From: Liolophura sinensis
Taxonomy: Eukaryota > Mollusca > Polyplacophora > Chitonida > Chitonidae
Length of the DNA: 64,000 bases
Direction: 5' to 3'
Assembly (NCBI RefSeq): GCF_032854445.1
Contig: NC_088298.1
Location: 4,462,160 to 4,526,159 of the forward strand
The notes under the pieces: generated by a model
What the model was told of the DNA's origin: nothing
The model's database searches: none
What the model saw: only the letters and a program-made list of their open reading frames with translations
Shown: piece by piece, positions 10,451 to 21,900 of the stretch
How the letters are laid out: the number at the start of each line of letters is the position of its first letter
Position numbering within the stretch: the stretch's first letter is position 1
Program-made: the position numbers and the translations under genes

Positions 10451-10739
10451 TATTTGATCATAATGCCTTCATATTCCTTACTGTTCATTAGTGGATTGAG
10501 ATACATAATCTGATAATGGAAGGAGATTAATAAAATGTCCCATGTGTACATACGGTGAGGAAAATAAATAGTTTTCAATAATCTTCGGAAGTAAGTACTG
10601 GAATTAGTTTGTGATTATATTCATTGGTCAGTTTTGTAAAAAGTGGTAAGTAAGGTTTTTTTATGATTGACGTATCAGGATGCGCTTTGTTTTGAAAACT
10701 GCGTGTGCACATTACGTGGTGAATGAAAATAGAACACGG

Positions 10740-11740
10740 TTTACACATCTCCTGACGTATGTCAAAAGCTTTCCTTGATCACGGCTCACAAATCTGGTGA
10801 CATATGTCAAAGGCTTTCCTTGATCACTGTTTATACGTCTGGTGACGTGTCAAAGGTTTTTATACGTCTGGTGACATGTGTCAAAGGCTTTCCTTGATCA
10901 CGGTTTACACGTCTGGTGACATATGTCAAAGGCTTTCCTTGATCACTGTTTATACGTCTGGTGACGTGTCAAAGGCTTTCCTTGATCACGGTTTACACGT
11001 CTGGTGACGTGTCAAAGGCTTTCCTTGATCACGGTTTACACGTCTGGTGACATGTGTCAAAGGTTTTTACACGTCTGGTGACGTGTCAAAGGCTTTCCTT
11101 GATCACGGTTTACACGTCTGGTGACATATGTCAAAGGCTTTCCTTGATCACTGTTTATACGTCTGGTGACATGTCAAAGGGTTTCCTTGATCACGGTTTA
11201 CACGTCTGGTGACATGTGTCAAAGGTTTTTACACGTCTGGTGACATGTGTCAAAGGCTTTCCTTGATCACGGTTTACACGTCTGGAGACGTCAAAGACTT
11301 TCTTTAATCACGGTTTACACGTCTGGTAACATGTCAAAGGCTTCCCTTGATCACGGTTTACACATCTGGTGACGTGTCAAAGACTTTCTTTGATCACGGT
11401 TTACACGTCTGGAGACATATCAAAGGCTTTCCTTGATCACGGTTTACACATCTGGTGACGTCAAAGACTTTCTTTGATCACGGTTTACACGTCTGGTGAC
11501 ATGTCAAAGGCTTCCCTTGATCACGGTTTACACATCTGGTGACGTGTCAAAGACTTTCTTTGATCACGGTTTACACGTCTGGAGACATATCAAAGGCTTT
11601 CCTTGATCACGGTTTATACATCTGGTGACGTGTCAAAGACTTTTTTGATCACGGTTTACACGTCTGGTGACATATGTTAAAGGCTTTCCTTGATCACGGT
11701 TTACACATCTGGTGACATATGTCAAAGGCTTTGTTTTATC
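10740..11740 (+). repeat. Minisatellite, about 45-bp unit with TGATCA
   Basis: About twenty copies of a unit built from CACGTCTGGTGACATGTGTC, AAAGGCTTTCCTTGATCACG and GTTTA. Variants lose the TTTCCTTGATCA part or replace CACGTCTGG with CACATCTGG. Pairs of variants recur together, suggesting amplification of multi-unit blocks. Confidence 0.92.
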
Positions 11741-12289
11741 ATGACACAAATGATTCTACCTAACAAAATATCCTGGTGTTAGGCGACTGTCAACTCGGCT
11801 AGAGCTTGATTTGAACCTGGGGCCCCATTAGTCAGGGATTGGCCGTCTATGGTGAGAGCATCAACGCTTTAAGCTACAGTCCGTTTGTCTTAACTTTTCA
11901 CCTATATTCAGCTCTCTACAAAGTCACTCATACTCACTACCAAAATTGACTTTAGTGAGTGGCACTTAACACCACAATCTGTACACATTGACAAGTTGTG
12001 CACCCATATTATTGCAAGGAAAATTTTCCTTCTTTCCTTGGAAAAGGCTTGTTTTCGATACGAAGAGTTTGTTGCTTCAGGTGACGTTATAAGTAATAAA
12101 AAAAAGTATGTCTGCCGGGAATTTACCTAAACTTTGATCTAGTTTTAATAAATGAGATTTATTTTATCTGTTGTAGCTTGATGATCTCAGGGCAGTTTAG
12201 CTTGAGAGCACCATGTGAGGGAAACTTTGCCGTAAAGGAAAGAATGTAGACCCGTCACAAAGACATTCGTACATTGTCATTGTGTGGAA
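11741..12289. other. Intergenic spacer with a tRNA-like fragment
   Basis: Around 11790-11880 the reverse strand carries GGTTCAAATCAAGC, which resembles a B box, and GTAGCTTAAAGCG, which resembles an A box. It is probably a SINE head, not a tRNA gene, because no acceptor stem could be found. Confidence 0.4.
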
Positions 12290-12580
12290 TTTGTTTGAAC
12301 CGCACGGGTTGGTGCTACGCCGCTTGGTTTTGAATAGTTATGTCGTCATTGGAGGCAATGAGTTCCTGGTGTCGAAGACAAGCTGATGGAGTTTAACGTT
12401 TAACATCAGAGAAGTATTTTCATTGCGTTTTCTTTGAAATGAAATGAACGTCCAACATATGGATATATAGAGCTTGGATTGTTACCTGTCACTGAGAAAT
12501 GGCAATTTTGGTAGCGAGTATGACAGATTTTAGAGACAGCTGAATAGAGGCAATGCGTTAAAAATAAACAAACTATGATG
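12290..12580 (+). repeat. Dispersed repeat family E, copy 1
   Basis: It shares an ordered series of phrases with 45070-45290: GGAGGCAATGAGTTC, then GTAGAGCTT or ATAGAGCTT, GTCACT, GGCAATTTTGGTA.CGAGTA and GACAG.TGAA. Same orientation. No coding content and no obvious ends. Confidence 0.65.
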
Positions 12581-12809
12581 GGCTAGAACATCCACCAGGC
12601 CATGATGCCGTATTTAGATACACATGGATGCTTGAGGTTTTACGTCGTACTTAACAACTTTTTCGGTTGACAACGAACCAGGATGTGGTAGATGACCGAT
12701 TATGGAGGTGTGTCATTTGACAACGCGTATAAAGTGAAAATGCCAAATCCAATACAAACATAGGCCTAGTCGTAGTCGGAAAGCCTGATCGAAAGCCTCC
12801 ATGCCCGCA

Positions 12810-12955
12810 TTTTGATGAAATGTGACTCGGACAGCTTAAATGCATCATTTTACTGCACGTTTCCCGTATTTTGATGAAACGTGACATTTTACTGCACATT
12901 TCCCGCATTTTGATGAAGCGTGACATTTTACTGCACGTTTTCCCTCACGTTTCCT
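12810..12955 (+). repeat. Short tandem repeat, about 38-bp unit
   Basis: Three to four copies of TTTTGATGAAACGTGACATT followed by TTACTGCACGTTTCCC. The open frame on the reverse strand here is a by-product. Confidence 0.8.
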
Positions 12956-15620
12956 TCAGTTTTTCCCTGGTTTGTCTGCTGCCAAGACGTCCAGTTTTTT
13001 TACAAGCCAAGACCGTAGGACATCTGGCTGCAAACAAGAAAGAGAAGATTAGTAAGTACATCTACTTTCGATATCTAACGTAAAACGTAAGCGATAGAAA
13101 GGGGGTTAAATGCATATAGCAAACTGTACATGTTGCTACAATGGTACCGACGCACATGTATAAAATTGTCTGCTTTATGTGAGAAATAGTTTTGAATATA
13201 GAATGGTTTTTGATGCCCTTTGTTCTTATTTTATCAGTTTATTTTCAAACCCGTATTTTGCTATTTGCGATACCCAAGATGGTCGTGCGCCTGAAATGAT
13301 ATTCATGGCAGTCATCTTCGATATTGTATAGGTATAAGTGACAAAATGGGCGTAAACCCAGGGGGGGGGGGGGGGTGTAGACATAAATCTCCTCACGTAA
13401 GAATGTTTGACTTATACGATCGGTAAAGGAAAGAGAGGCGCATGTCAAGGATAAACCATTGCCCTTCAGCAAGTTGTCGACGAACTTTCCTGTGAATGAA
13501 ATACAGACTTACACAGTCATGTTTAGTGCAAAAGACAAGTTGTCTTCAGCAAACACTGACCGTTTACAGTGAACAAGGCCCTACCGCCGAACAGTGCGTG
13601 AGGAATGAACAATGTCCGTGTCTAAGGTATAATTATGTATTGAGATAAGGCCAAAACCATACTGTCACAAGTGATAGGCCCAAATCAGGTGGCATCTTTC
13701 ATGATAGTGGAAAAACATCCAGCCGTACTCTCGACAATACGTCGTGTTCTAATGAAGAAACATACTCCAAACACAAATTTTTAAAATTTAATATAATATT
13801 TTGCTTTCTGGGCGATGCTAGAATCCTTTATGCTGCTGCAAGATAATGCTATTCTCTGGGCAACGAACACTAAAAATGTATTCTGATGTAATAAAGGGAT
13901 AAGTCTGTATTATTTAACATGACAGCTTGTAGCAATATCATAATCTGTTCTGTCACGCATCACTCTGAAAACAAGGTATTCTGTCAAGCTAATGAAAACA
14001 GATTAGTTTTGAGGGTGTAGGAATATCGGATTAATTTCCAACACTATTGTGGTAAACAAATTTCTTACTTTAATATTTTAGAAATACATGTACAAATACA
14101 TTTACATATATGATTTTGTAGGAAGCGCTTGTTAATAGGCATATAGAAATTAGCTTTGCAATCTCGGCCTTACATTCTTAATAGACGCATATAATAAAGT
14201 ACTTAATAGCAATAATGACATGCGTAATATGTGTAATAGCAAAGTCATACTTTCACTTTCAAAGCGAGGCTTCCATTCTATATGGGAATGGGCGCATGCG
14301 TGGAAAGCATCCCGGATGTAGGCCCGACTCGATCTGTTCCTCTGTTCTTTGACACCCTGACATTTTCTGGTTGACATGATGGTGTTGACAATGATGAACC
14401 TCGTTTGTTCATGTTGACATGTATAGTGACCCAAACTTGATCATGTTCCCATGGACGATCATCGGATGCCCTTGTTGTCATGTTGGTTGATTCTAGAAGG
14501 TTCATGTCGAAATGGCATACGCTTGTCGACCACTGTGGCGCTAACATATTCGGATTGCATGGGGATCTGAAGGTGTTCACGTGACTTTGTTAACTTTGTT
14601 ATTGAGTATTATCAAGTTCATACATTACATTCAGTTTTAACGTAACATTTCCACTCACGGCGGTCCACCATGTTTTTCTGTATAACATCCCCGAAATTCA
14701 GCAGTTGCCTGTGGCCATTTGGAAACTATCACTCTTTTATCACTGCTCTAGCTTTACTCGCTGTGCTGTTATCTTTTATATCCCTAAGGTTATGAATGTA
14801 ACAGGGTAGATTAAATTGGCTACACAATAAGTATAAGCGACATAGCAGGAATTTCAGGAGCGCTATCCCATGGGTCCCTGGTTCGAATCCCCAAAATGCT
14901 GCTCCAACACACACATAGCAAAACAAAAATGTAAATACAGAACCAAATCAAAACTATACAGTCCCATATATATTCTTTTATTAAACGAAAAAGTCATAAA
15001 TTATACATATATACAATTTAGCATATACAGAGTACCGGTTCTGATTTGAAAAAGAAATACAAACAACTTTTATTTTAAAACTTCCCAGTACCAAGTCCGC
15101 ATGCAAACGCAATAAACTTTTTAAGCTAAGCGGCGCTATAATTTTGTATAGTTAACACCGATGCATCGGTGACTACTGGCAATACACGGGCAACATGCAA
15201 GTAGGTGTACAATGGATTTATAATGGTGCCTTTCAATCCGTTAGTGAATGGGTAACTTATCAGTTTGCCGAATTCTCTATTTTTGATACACAGCAAAATT
15301 ATTTCTGTTGTCGTTAGTAATAAAATTGCTGAAAGAATTTTTTCAAGGTAACTAAACGTATAATATGAAAGCAGCTCATACATACGGAAGAGCGTTGTAT
15401 ACGTTCTAGATTGAGGCTTAAATTATCTCTATTCTATTCGTTTTGTTTTTTTTCCACAGAAATATGCATGCACCACTACACCCAAACTTCAGGGTATCAA
15501 TCAATTTGTGTTACACAAATAAACACGTGTGGACAGCTTGCAAACTTCTAAATAAAAGCAACAACAGAAAGGAGAAGTAGAAAAGAAAAGAAGAAAGAAA
15601 CAAAGAAGAAGAATCTCTCC
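12956..15620. other. Intergenic DNA, no gene recognised
   Basis: Includes a G17 run at 13361-13377. A GTAAGT sits after a short open stretch at 13051, but no partner exon is visible. Several frames of 60-100 codons on the reverse strand show no family resemblance. Confidence 0.5.
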
Positions 15621-15624
15621 AAAG

Positions 15625-15985
15625 TATATGTAGGCTCCTGGCACGCCATTAGCACACTACTGGTACACCGGTAGGAACCTCCTGGCATACCATTATCACA
15701 CTACTGGTATACCCTTAGAAACTTCTGGCACGCCATTATCACACTGCTGGTATACCTTTAGAAGGCTCCTGGCACACCATTATCACACTACTGGTACACC
15801 TTTAGAAGGCTCCTGGCTCGCTATTATAACACTACCTGGTACATCGTCAGAACGCTCTGGCAAGTCATTAGCTCACTACTGGTATACTTTTAGAAGGCCC
15901 CTGACACCATTACACACTACTGGCGTACTTTAGCAGGATTCTGATACGCCACTAGCACACTACTGAACACTTTTAGAAGGCTCCT
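15625..15985 (+). repeat. Minisatellite, about 58-bp unit
   Basis: Six to seven diverged copies of CTCCTGGCACGCCATTA, then CACACTACTGGTATACC and TTTAGAAGG. Noncoding. Confidence 0.85.
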
Positions 15986-17764
15986 AGCTCACCACGACCA
16001 TTCCAAAGCTCATTTGTTACTGCAGCAGTGATCTGCGAATGTGGAGACCAAGTAGTGTAACAAAAGAGAAACACATCACCATCACTGTTCCACAGACAAA
16101 TTAACACATGTACGGCTGGCGTACTGCTGACGCTACACATATGACCTTGATACCTTTCGAAGGAACTGTTACTTCTTGAAAACAAATATACCCACAATGA
16201 CCAAGGATGTCTGAAAATGTTGAATAATTCAGTAAAATAAAACGAACTAAATAAAAAAAAATGATATTTTGTATATTTATTTACCGTCTTCATACATGTG
16301 CTTTTATATATGTAAGAAAAGAAAAGTTAAATTTGTCGGCTTTCATTCACAAATATAAATACGTGTTGTTTAATTATCTGTCAGAGGTTTGAGTCAATAA
16401 AAGTTATATGTGTCACTCTGATGAAGGTACACCATAGCAAATTGCAGGAAGCATGTCGTTAAAAACAAGACAAACGATTGGATCAGAATGGCCTTACTCT
16501 CACCGTATGGATACAAAAAGCGTTTTTAAAACCAACCTGTGACGTCAAACTATTGTTACATCGTTACACTGCGATGGCGTCGTTTAGCATGCAGACATAA
16601 AGGCACGAATGTGTTTTTAGCCACGTGAACACACGATTGTCAGCAGGGTGGGTTCTAAGTGGCGGAATGCCCTCCTAAAGCCCCCATACCCTAACATAAG
16701 GGAGCCTGCCAGAGGAGCCTCTGCTCCATTACTTTCAAGGAATGGAGCGTTGCTCGGACATTCCGCTCCAACGTCACTATGTAGTAATGCAATGAAGAAT
16801 GTAGTTCCAACTATTTTTGGCTTTTTCTTTTGGCCTGGCCGTTCAATATTTTACTGATCTTTTTTTCGGAAATCATTATTACATCAGACTGACCGACAAT
16901 GCATATATAAATTAATTTACATGGCAACTGATTTGCGCCAAGGCAGTAAGATGTGTTTCAGGGATTCAACAATGTCCAATTCATAGAAAACAGTACTGTG
17001 GCTTAAAATCTAAAGATCCTACATAAATAATTCCCCACAGTTTATGTGAGACTAATGTTTACTACCAAATATGCAAAACGGTGGATATTAGGTGAAATTG
17101 CATACTGAGAAAATGAGCAAAACGTCCGCCTACGTCACTGTCGTCAAGCTGACAACCGGATGTGTCGACAACAAACCAAAAATGGACTAGGGCATGGAGA
17201 TTTAAGGACTGCTGAACATAAGTTTACGTATGCTTATACACGAGAAATTATACTTGTCTGCAATCGTATAGGCCTGTGGTTTGTAATAGAGGAATTAATT
17301 CCTCTAGGGAGCGCTTCTTCAAAGTACTATGTTCTATGAAGCAAGAAGATGTCTTAAAATGCTTTCACATATTTTTCGGTACAACTCAGACTTCAAATCT
17401 AATGCACTTTGACGCGCAAACACTTCGCTAAAACAAGGCAAAGGTGTTGAATTTCCATTCTTCGTTGAACTGGGAAGGTTTCTATACAAACATACATGTA
17501 AACTAGACAAATTAACTCAGACAATGTATATAGCCTGTTTCCATAACAAATATTTTTTTTAAAGTTGATCCATAGTTTTGGGAGCAAAAATATGAAGTAG
17601 CTCGAAGCCTATATACACCCACAAAAATGGGAGGCCGGTGTTTAAGACCATATTTGGCTGCAGGAATTCCACACATAGTGGTATATACTTTTAAATCCTA
17701 TCATAAAATGTAATTGTACTGTACAGGGTCATGCATGTGTTGGTAATAGAGCACTCCTTCATTC
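15986..17764. other. Intergenic DNA, no gene recognised
   Basis: AT-rich. Open frames are short and without recognisable domains. GGAGCGTTGCTCGGACATTC at 16744 stands out in composition but has no assignable role. Confidence 0.5.
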
Positions 17765-18080
17765 AAATCAACCAATAGGGGAGTTTCCTGATAGAAGGAA
17801 TCCTGTTGTAACATGTGATCTGTCAAAAATGCTAGGCAACTAAACTGACATTACTCATCACCTGCGTACATCGCCATGTTTTGGAGGCACAAATGAATCC
17901 CCTTTCTTTCAGGAACTTATTAAACCTATTTTCATAAACGCTCAGCTCCTCGGTTTTCTCCTTCGCTCGTTTACTTTTTATGAAACTTTCCCATGTTATA
18001 GTATGTGTAATTAAAAACATTTGACTACCATTTCTGACCTGTCACATGGTACAGTAGGACATTTTTTACCTCTAGCGATA
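17765..18080 (+). repeat. Dispersed repeat family F, copy 1
   Basis: Matches 28280-28625 in order and orientation: TAGGGGAGTTTC, CATGTGA, AAAATGATAGGCAACT or AAAATGCTAGGCAACT, GAGGCACAAATGA, AGGAACTT, and TGTCACATG.TACAGT.GGAC with TTTTTTACCT. About 70 percent similar by eye. Confidence 0.7.
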
Positions 18081-18464
18081 AAAGATTTCGCTTCCGGATC
18101 TCTCCTGTTCATGTTTCCTTGGCCAACACAATGTTTTGCATTGGTGCAATAGTATAGTTTATACATGAATAGAGTTAATAAATAAAGAAACCATACAGGA
18201 TATTTTATAATGTAGCTCAAACTCATCATATGGAAGGTTAAAAAATACAGAATAATGGGAATAAAATCAAAATACCAAATAAATGTTCAAGATTTTGTTT
18301 AAAGATTGTGTTTGGGAGTCTTATTAAATGAAACTGTTTTCAACGTATTGTAAGAAGTTATAAGAAATGTATGTTGAGATTCCAAAGACCAATGCCTCAC
18401 TTAAACATTTATCTTAGATCCAAAATTATTTGATAAATAAAGTTAGATAAATTAAAACTAAAAC
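18081..18464. other. 3' flank of the chitinase gene
   Basis: AT-rich and on the downstream side of the reverse-strand gene. No perfect AATAAA is seen for that strand close to the stop. A weak GATAAA variant lies near 18410. Confidence 0.4.
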
Positions 18465-18914
18465 TTAACCAGACCAGCTAAGCACGAACTTAACAATCAA
18501 GCCTATTAACAAAATAGAAGTCGAAACTTTGTTCCACTTTGCTTTGATCGCGCTACTTGTTACTACTACAAAGATGGAACCTTTCTTTGGCGTAGTTTTA
18601 CCAGAAGGTATGAGATTTTCGCTTTCCGTTGTCGATGTCGTTTTCGTTGGGCGCTTTGTTGTCGTTTTGGAGCTTACCGTCGTCTTGGGCAGAAGTTTTG
18701 TGGTATACCGAATTGTGCTCGACGGGCGTAGAACTTCGGTTGTTTTCGGAGGCGTTGTTTCGGGAATTTCCGGAAGTGTCATATTGTCGATTGTCATCTT
18801 CATGGCCGACGTCAGCGGAAATTTTCCCTGCCCGCAGTAAGTCCCACTAAAGTCGTCGAGATCCAGAGACCAAATCATTACGCCGCCAAGGCGCTGTTGG
18901 ATCATCCATTCAGT
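18465..18914 (-). CDS. Chitinase exon 7, barrel end, Thr-rich stalk and hydrophobic tail
   Basis: Acceptor TTGATTAG, stop at 18467-18465. It starts TEWMIQQRLGGVMIWSLDLD, with the conserved substrate-stacking Trp, then DFSGTYCGQGKFPL, which closes the catalytic domain. About 70 residues rich in Thr, Ser, Pro and Lys follow, fit for O-glycosylation. The protein ends STSILLIGLIVKFVLSWSG, a hydrophobic end like those removed on GPI attachment. Confidence 0.93.
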   Translation of the reverse strand, partial: TEWMIQQRLGGVMIWSLDLDDFSGTYCGQGKFPLTSAMKMTIDNMTLPEIPETTPPKTTEVLRPSSTIRYTTKLLPKTTVSSKTTTKRPTKTTSTTESENLIPSGKTTPKKGSIFVVVTSSAIKAKWNKVSTSILLIGLIVKFVLSWSG

Positions 18915-21900
18915 CTAATCAAATACACAGTTATAATTTTAATTAAAGAAATAAATTAACACACTAAACCTCAAATTGTGAAACGAATTCGTAAATGGAA
19001 TTTCTCAACAGAATTTTCTGCGAATACGCCTGACAAAAATGGCGCCCTAAATAACAGAGTCTTTACAGATGACGCTCAACAAATAGCTTGTTATAACTAT
19101 GACTTGAGCGTTGATTGGCATTAAAATTGGTGTCTGGAGATACGTATGTTAATTCTTGTGCGCAAACTTGTGCATAAAATATACAAACACAACAGTAATT
19201 AGGGAGAAATATCTTATTCCAACTAATTCATGTTTTACGGCTGATTTTGTTAAGATTTTCTAAGAGAAGCGTGATGGTATTTGGGATTGTATTATGTCAT
19301 ACAAATGTGACATTAATTTTTTAGCAATAAATCAATCAAAAAAGCAAACAGAAAAGTAGTTCCAAAAATGTTTCTTTCTTCCCTAGACACATAAAGAAGG
19401 GAAAGTAATTTTTCAGTATGAGAGCTGACAGGTGAACGCCGTCTGTGGCCTTGAAGGGATAGCATCGTCTAACGTTTAAACTGGACCAATCAGACCTGCA
19501 GAAAAAATAACCACATCAAGTCATCCAAAAACTGACCAATCACGATAACCGTACCTTCGCCTGCACGCTCTTGGGGTCGTCAAAGCCCACCCACTGGTTC
19601 TCCTTGTAGGCGAATGGAGTCTTCTGGATATCATCCCACTGGTATTCCCCACCGTCCGAAAGAAAGTTGCAGATCTGAAGAAATGTAGATAATATTGACT
19701 GATTTTTGACTGATTTATTGCTAAAACTAGAAGCTGTACAGATTGACCGACCAGTATTCAAAACTGCCGACTGCCGACATATAATTTAGCTAAACTATTC
19801 ATAAATTTTGAAAACTTTTCTTTATTATCCCAGGGGAAATTACCAATACTCTTCGGTTTATTTCATGAATCAGAGTGCAATGCATTTATGCATAACAATG
19901 CTTGATTTGAAAACCTCTGGCGTTTACGTTTGTGTCTCTTTGGGCAGACTTTCCATTTCGATATGCTTATGTGCCTTGCACATAACACTGTATAATTGTT
20001 ATATACCTCGTAGTATGACAGCACCCCTGGTACAAGAGTGAACTCCCCTTGTATACCAGGTCCGATAGCTGGCGCTCCGACACCAGTCGTACTGTTATCC
20101 TGGAGGGTGAATGTCCGACCGGAAGCGGCGATACCCAGCACGAGCTTCTCCCTAGGGGCTCCAGCCTCCACCCACCTGTTAACTGACCATTCCTGACAAA
20201 AAGAACCCAAAACACATGATACTTTTGATATAATGAAAAATCGATAAAATAAAGACGGTTCTAAGAAATGATGAAACTTAAGTTTCAAAAAGTTTAGTGG
20301 TCTTTCCGCTCATCAAAACATGTAGGCAAATGGGTTTGTAGGCATGTAACGATAAGGGGTAAAACACGATCATTTGAATTGTTGTTGGAAAAATCAGTTA
20401 ACATCAATACCTCAATTATTTCGGTTAAATCTTCATAGTTTTCTCGCATGTTCACAACTTTGTAATTTCTGAAAATTCTCAAATATTTCTTTTAGGGGCC
20501 GCCTGCAAAAATGATCAAAAGAGACTCCTAAGACATCCGAAAATTCCCGGAGATTACCCGGTGAAATCCAGCCGAGCTTCTACGGAAAGTTGCTAGCGCC
20601 ATATTTACCTGACTGAGCTGTTGATGAAACCGGATATTGTCTGCACGTGAGAAGAGCGGACTGTTGAGACCCGTTAGGCCGCTCCAAGGACCGTGGTAAT
20701 CATACGTCATCAAGCTCATGAAATCGAGATACCTGAGGAGAAAAGACGCAGGGAATAAATATCAGATTTGCAAGGTAATCCCATAAACTATCACACTGTC
20801 TCGCGCGACTTGACGTTAAATGGTCAGTCCAGTATATAGATAAAGTGTAAGGAAGTACCGAATACAACTACAACGTACACATGACGTCACTGAACTCCAA
20901 TTCGCTCGCTAAGGTAAAGAACATGCAATCTCATACGCGGAATCCAAAACTTACACCAATCAGAGCCCGGCACATTCATAAAACTTCGTAATCTATAAGT
21001 CGAATTCGACATTCGTATACAATCAGTCAATATGGACGTTCCAGGTCAACAGTCGCAAGGCCAATTCCCTAAGTGACAAACCACCAAACATAGAACTAAG
21101 GACGTATATAATGTAGGAAATTAGCACGAAAGCAGTCAACAGTTTTCAGTGATGTTGGAAAGGCGCAAGGAATGTTCTAGGCAACTGAGTGAAATCAGTA
21201 CTCAGATCGTGTACCATGCTAGTATATCAGTTGTCGATAATAAAATATGTATCTCAGTTGCGCTTTGATTGCAACTGTTTATATATCCGACGTGGCGATC
21301 TAATTCAACACGATAACTATACAGCCCCTAGTCCCGGGTTAAAGTGAAAGACAGCACCTGAGTAATGTTAATGTCCACTGAAAGAATACCAGTTAAAGTA
21401 ACTTAAACAGGTATTGAATATTTTTTTTAGATTATTTTCAACCCGGTAAAAATTTAGTGAAACTTCGTCTTGACACAGCTTCAGCACGTCTCCATTATCG
21501 ACAGTAAGGGTGACATCACGTCTACTCTAGCTCTCCAACGTCGAAGGTATTTTCCGTATAATAGACTAAGCAGTCGCCTATGGCAAATAAAAGTTGTAGA
21601 CTTCGGCGATGAATGCACAAGTGATAAATAGTTAAGATCATCTACAAGGAACTTCAGCGACTCTGCTTAAATAGCCTATATGCAGATGCACGGCCGGGGC
21701 ATTCTTGGTTCAGGTCGTAGCCTCCGCAGGGGATTGATGGTGATTTTGAGCCCTACTAAATGTTCACAAAATTACAATAAGAGTGTTGTACAACTAGATT
21801 CATATTCAATTCTGAAAGAAATGGAATTAATTCTAAGCACTACCGGGGCTGCATGACCTAGGCAATCGACTGTCGCTGGATTTTATGCTTCCATTTTGTA

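Noticed and set aside
9815-11740. CRISPR-like look of regular repeats
   Set aside because: Units are head to tail without unique spacers, in an animal genome with introns. These are minisatellites.
12956-13056. Possible exon ending AAGAAAGAGAAGATTA before GTAAGT
   Set aside because: Only a donor is convincing. No acceptor of quality, no partner exon and no family resemblance.
14838-14900. Possible tRNA gene with GGTTCGAATCC
   Set aside because: The T stem does not pair beyond two positions and no acceptor stem or anticodon arm could be drawn. More likely a SINE head remnant or chance.
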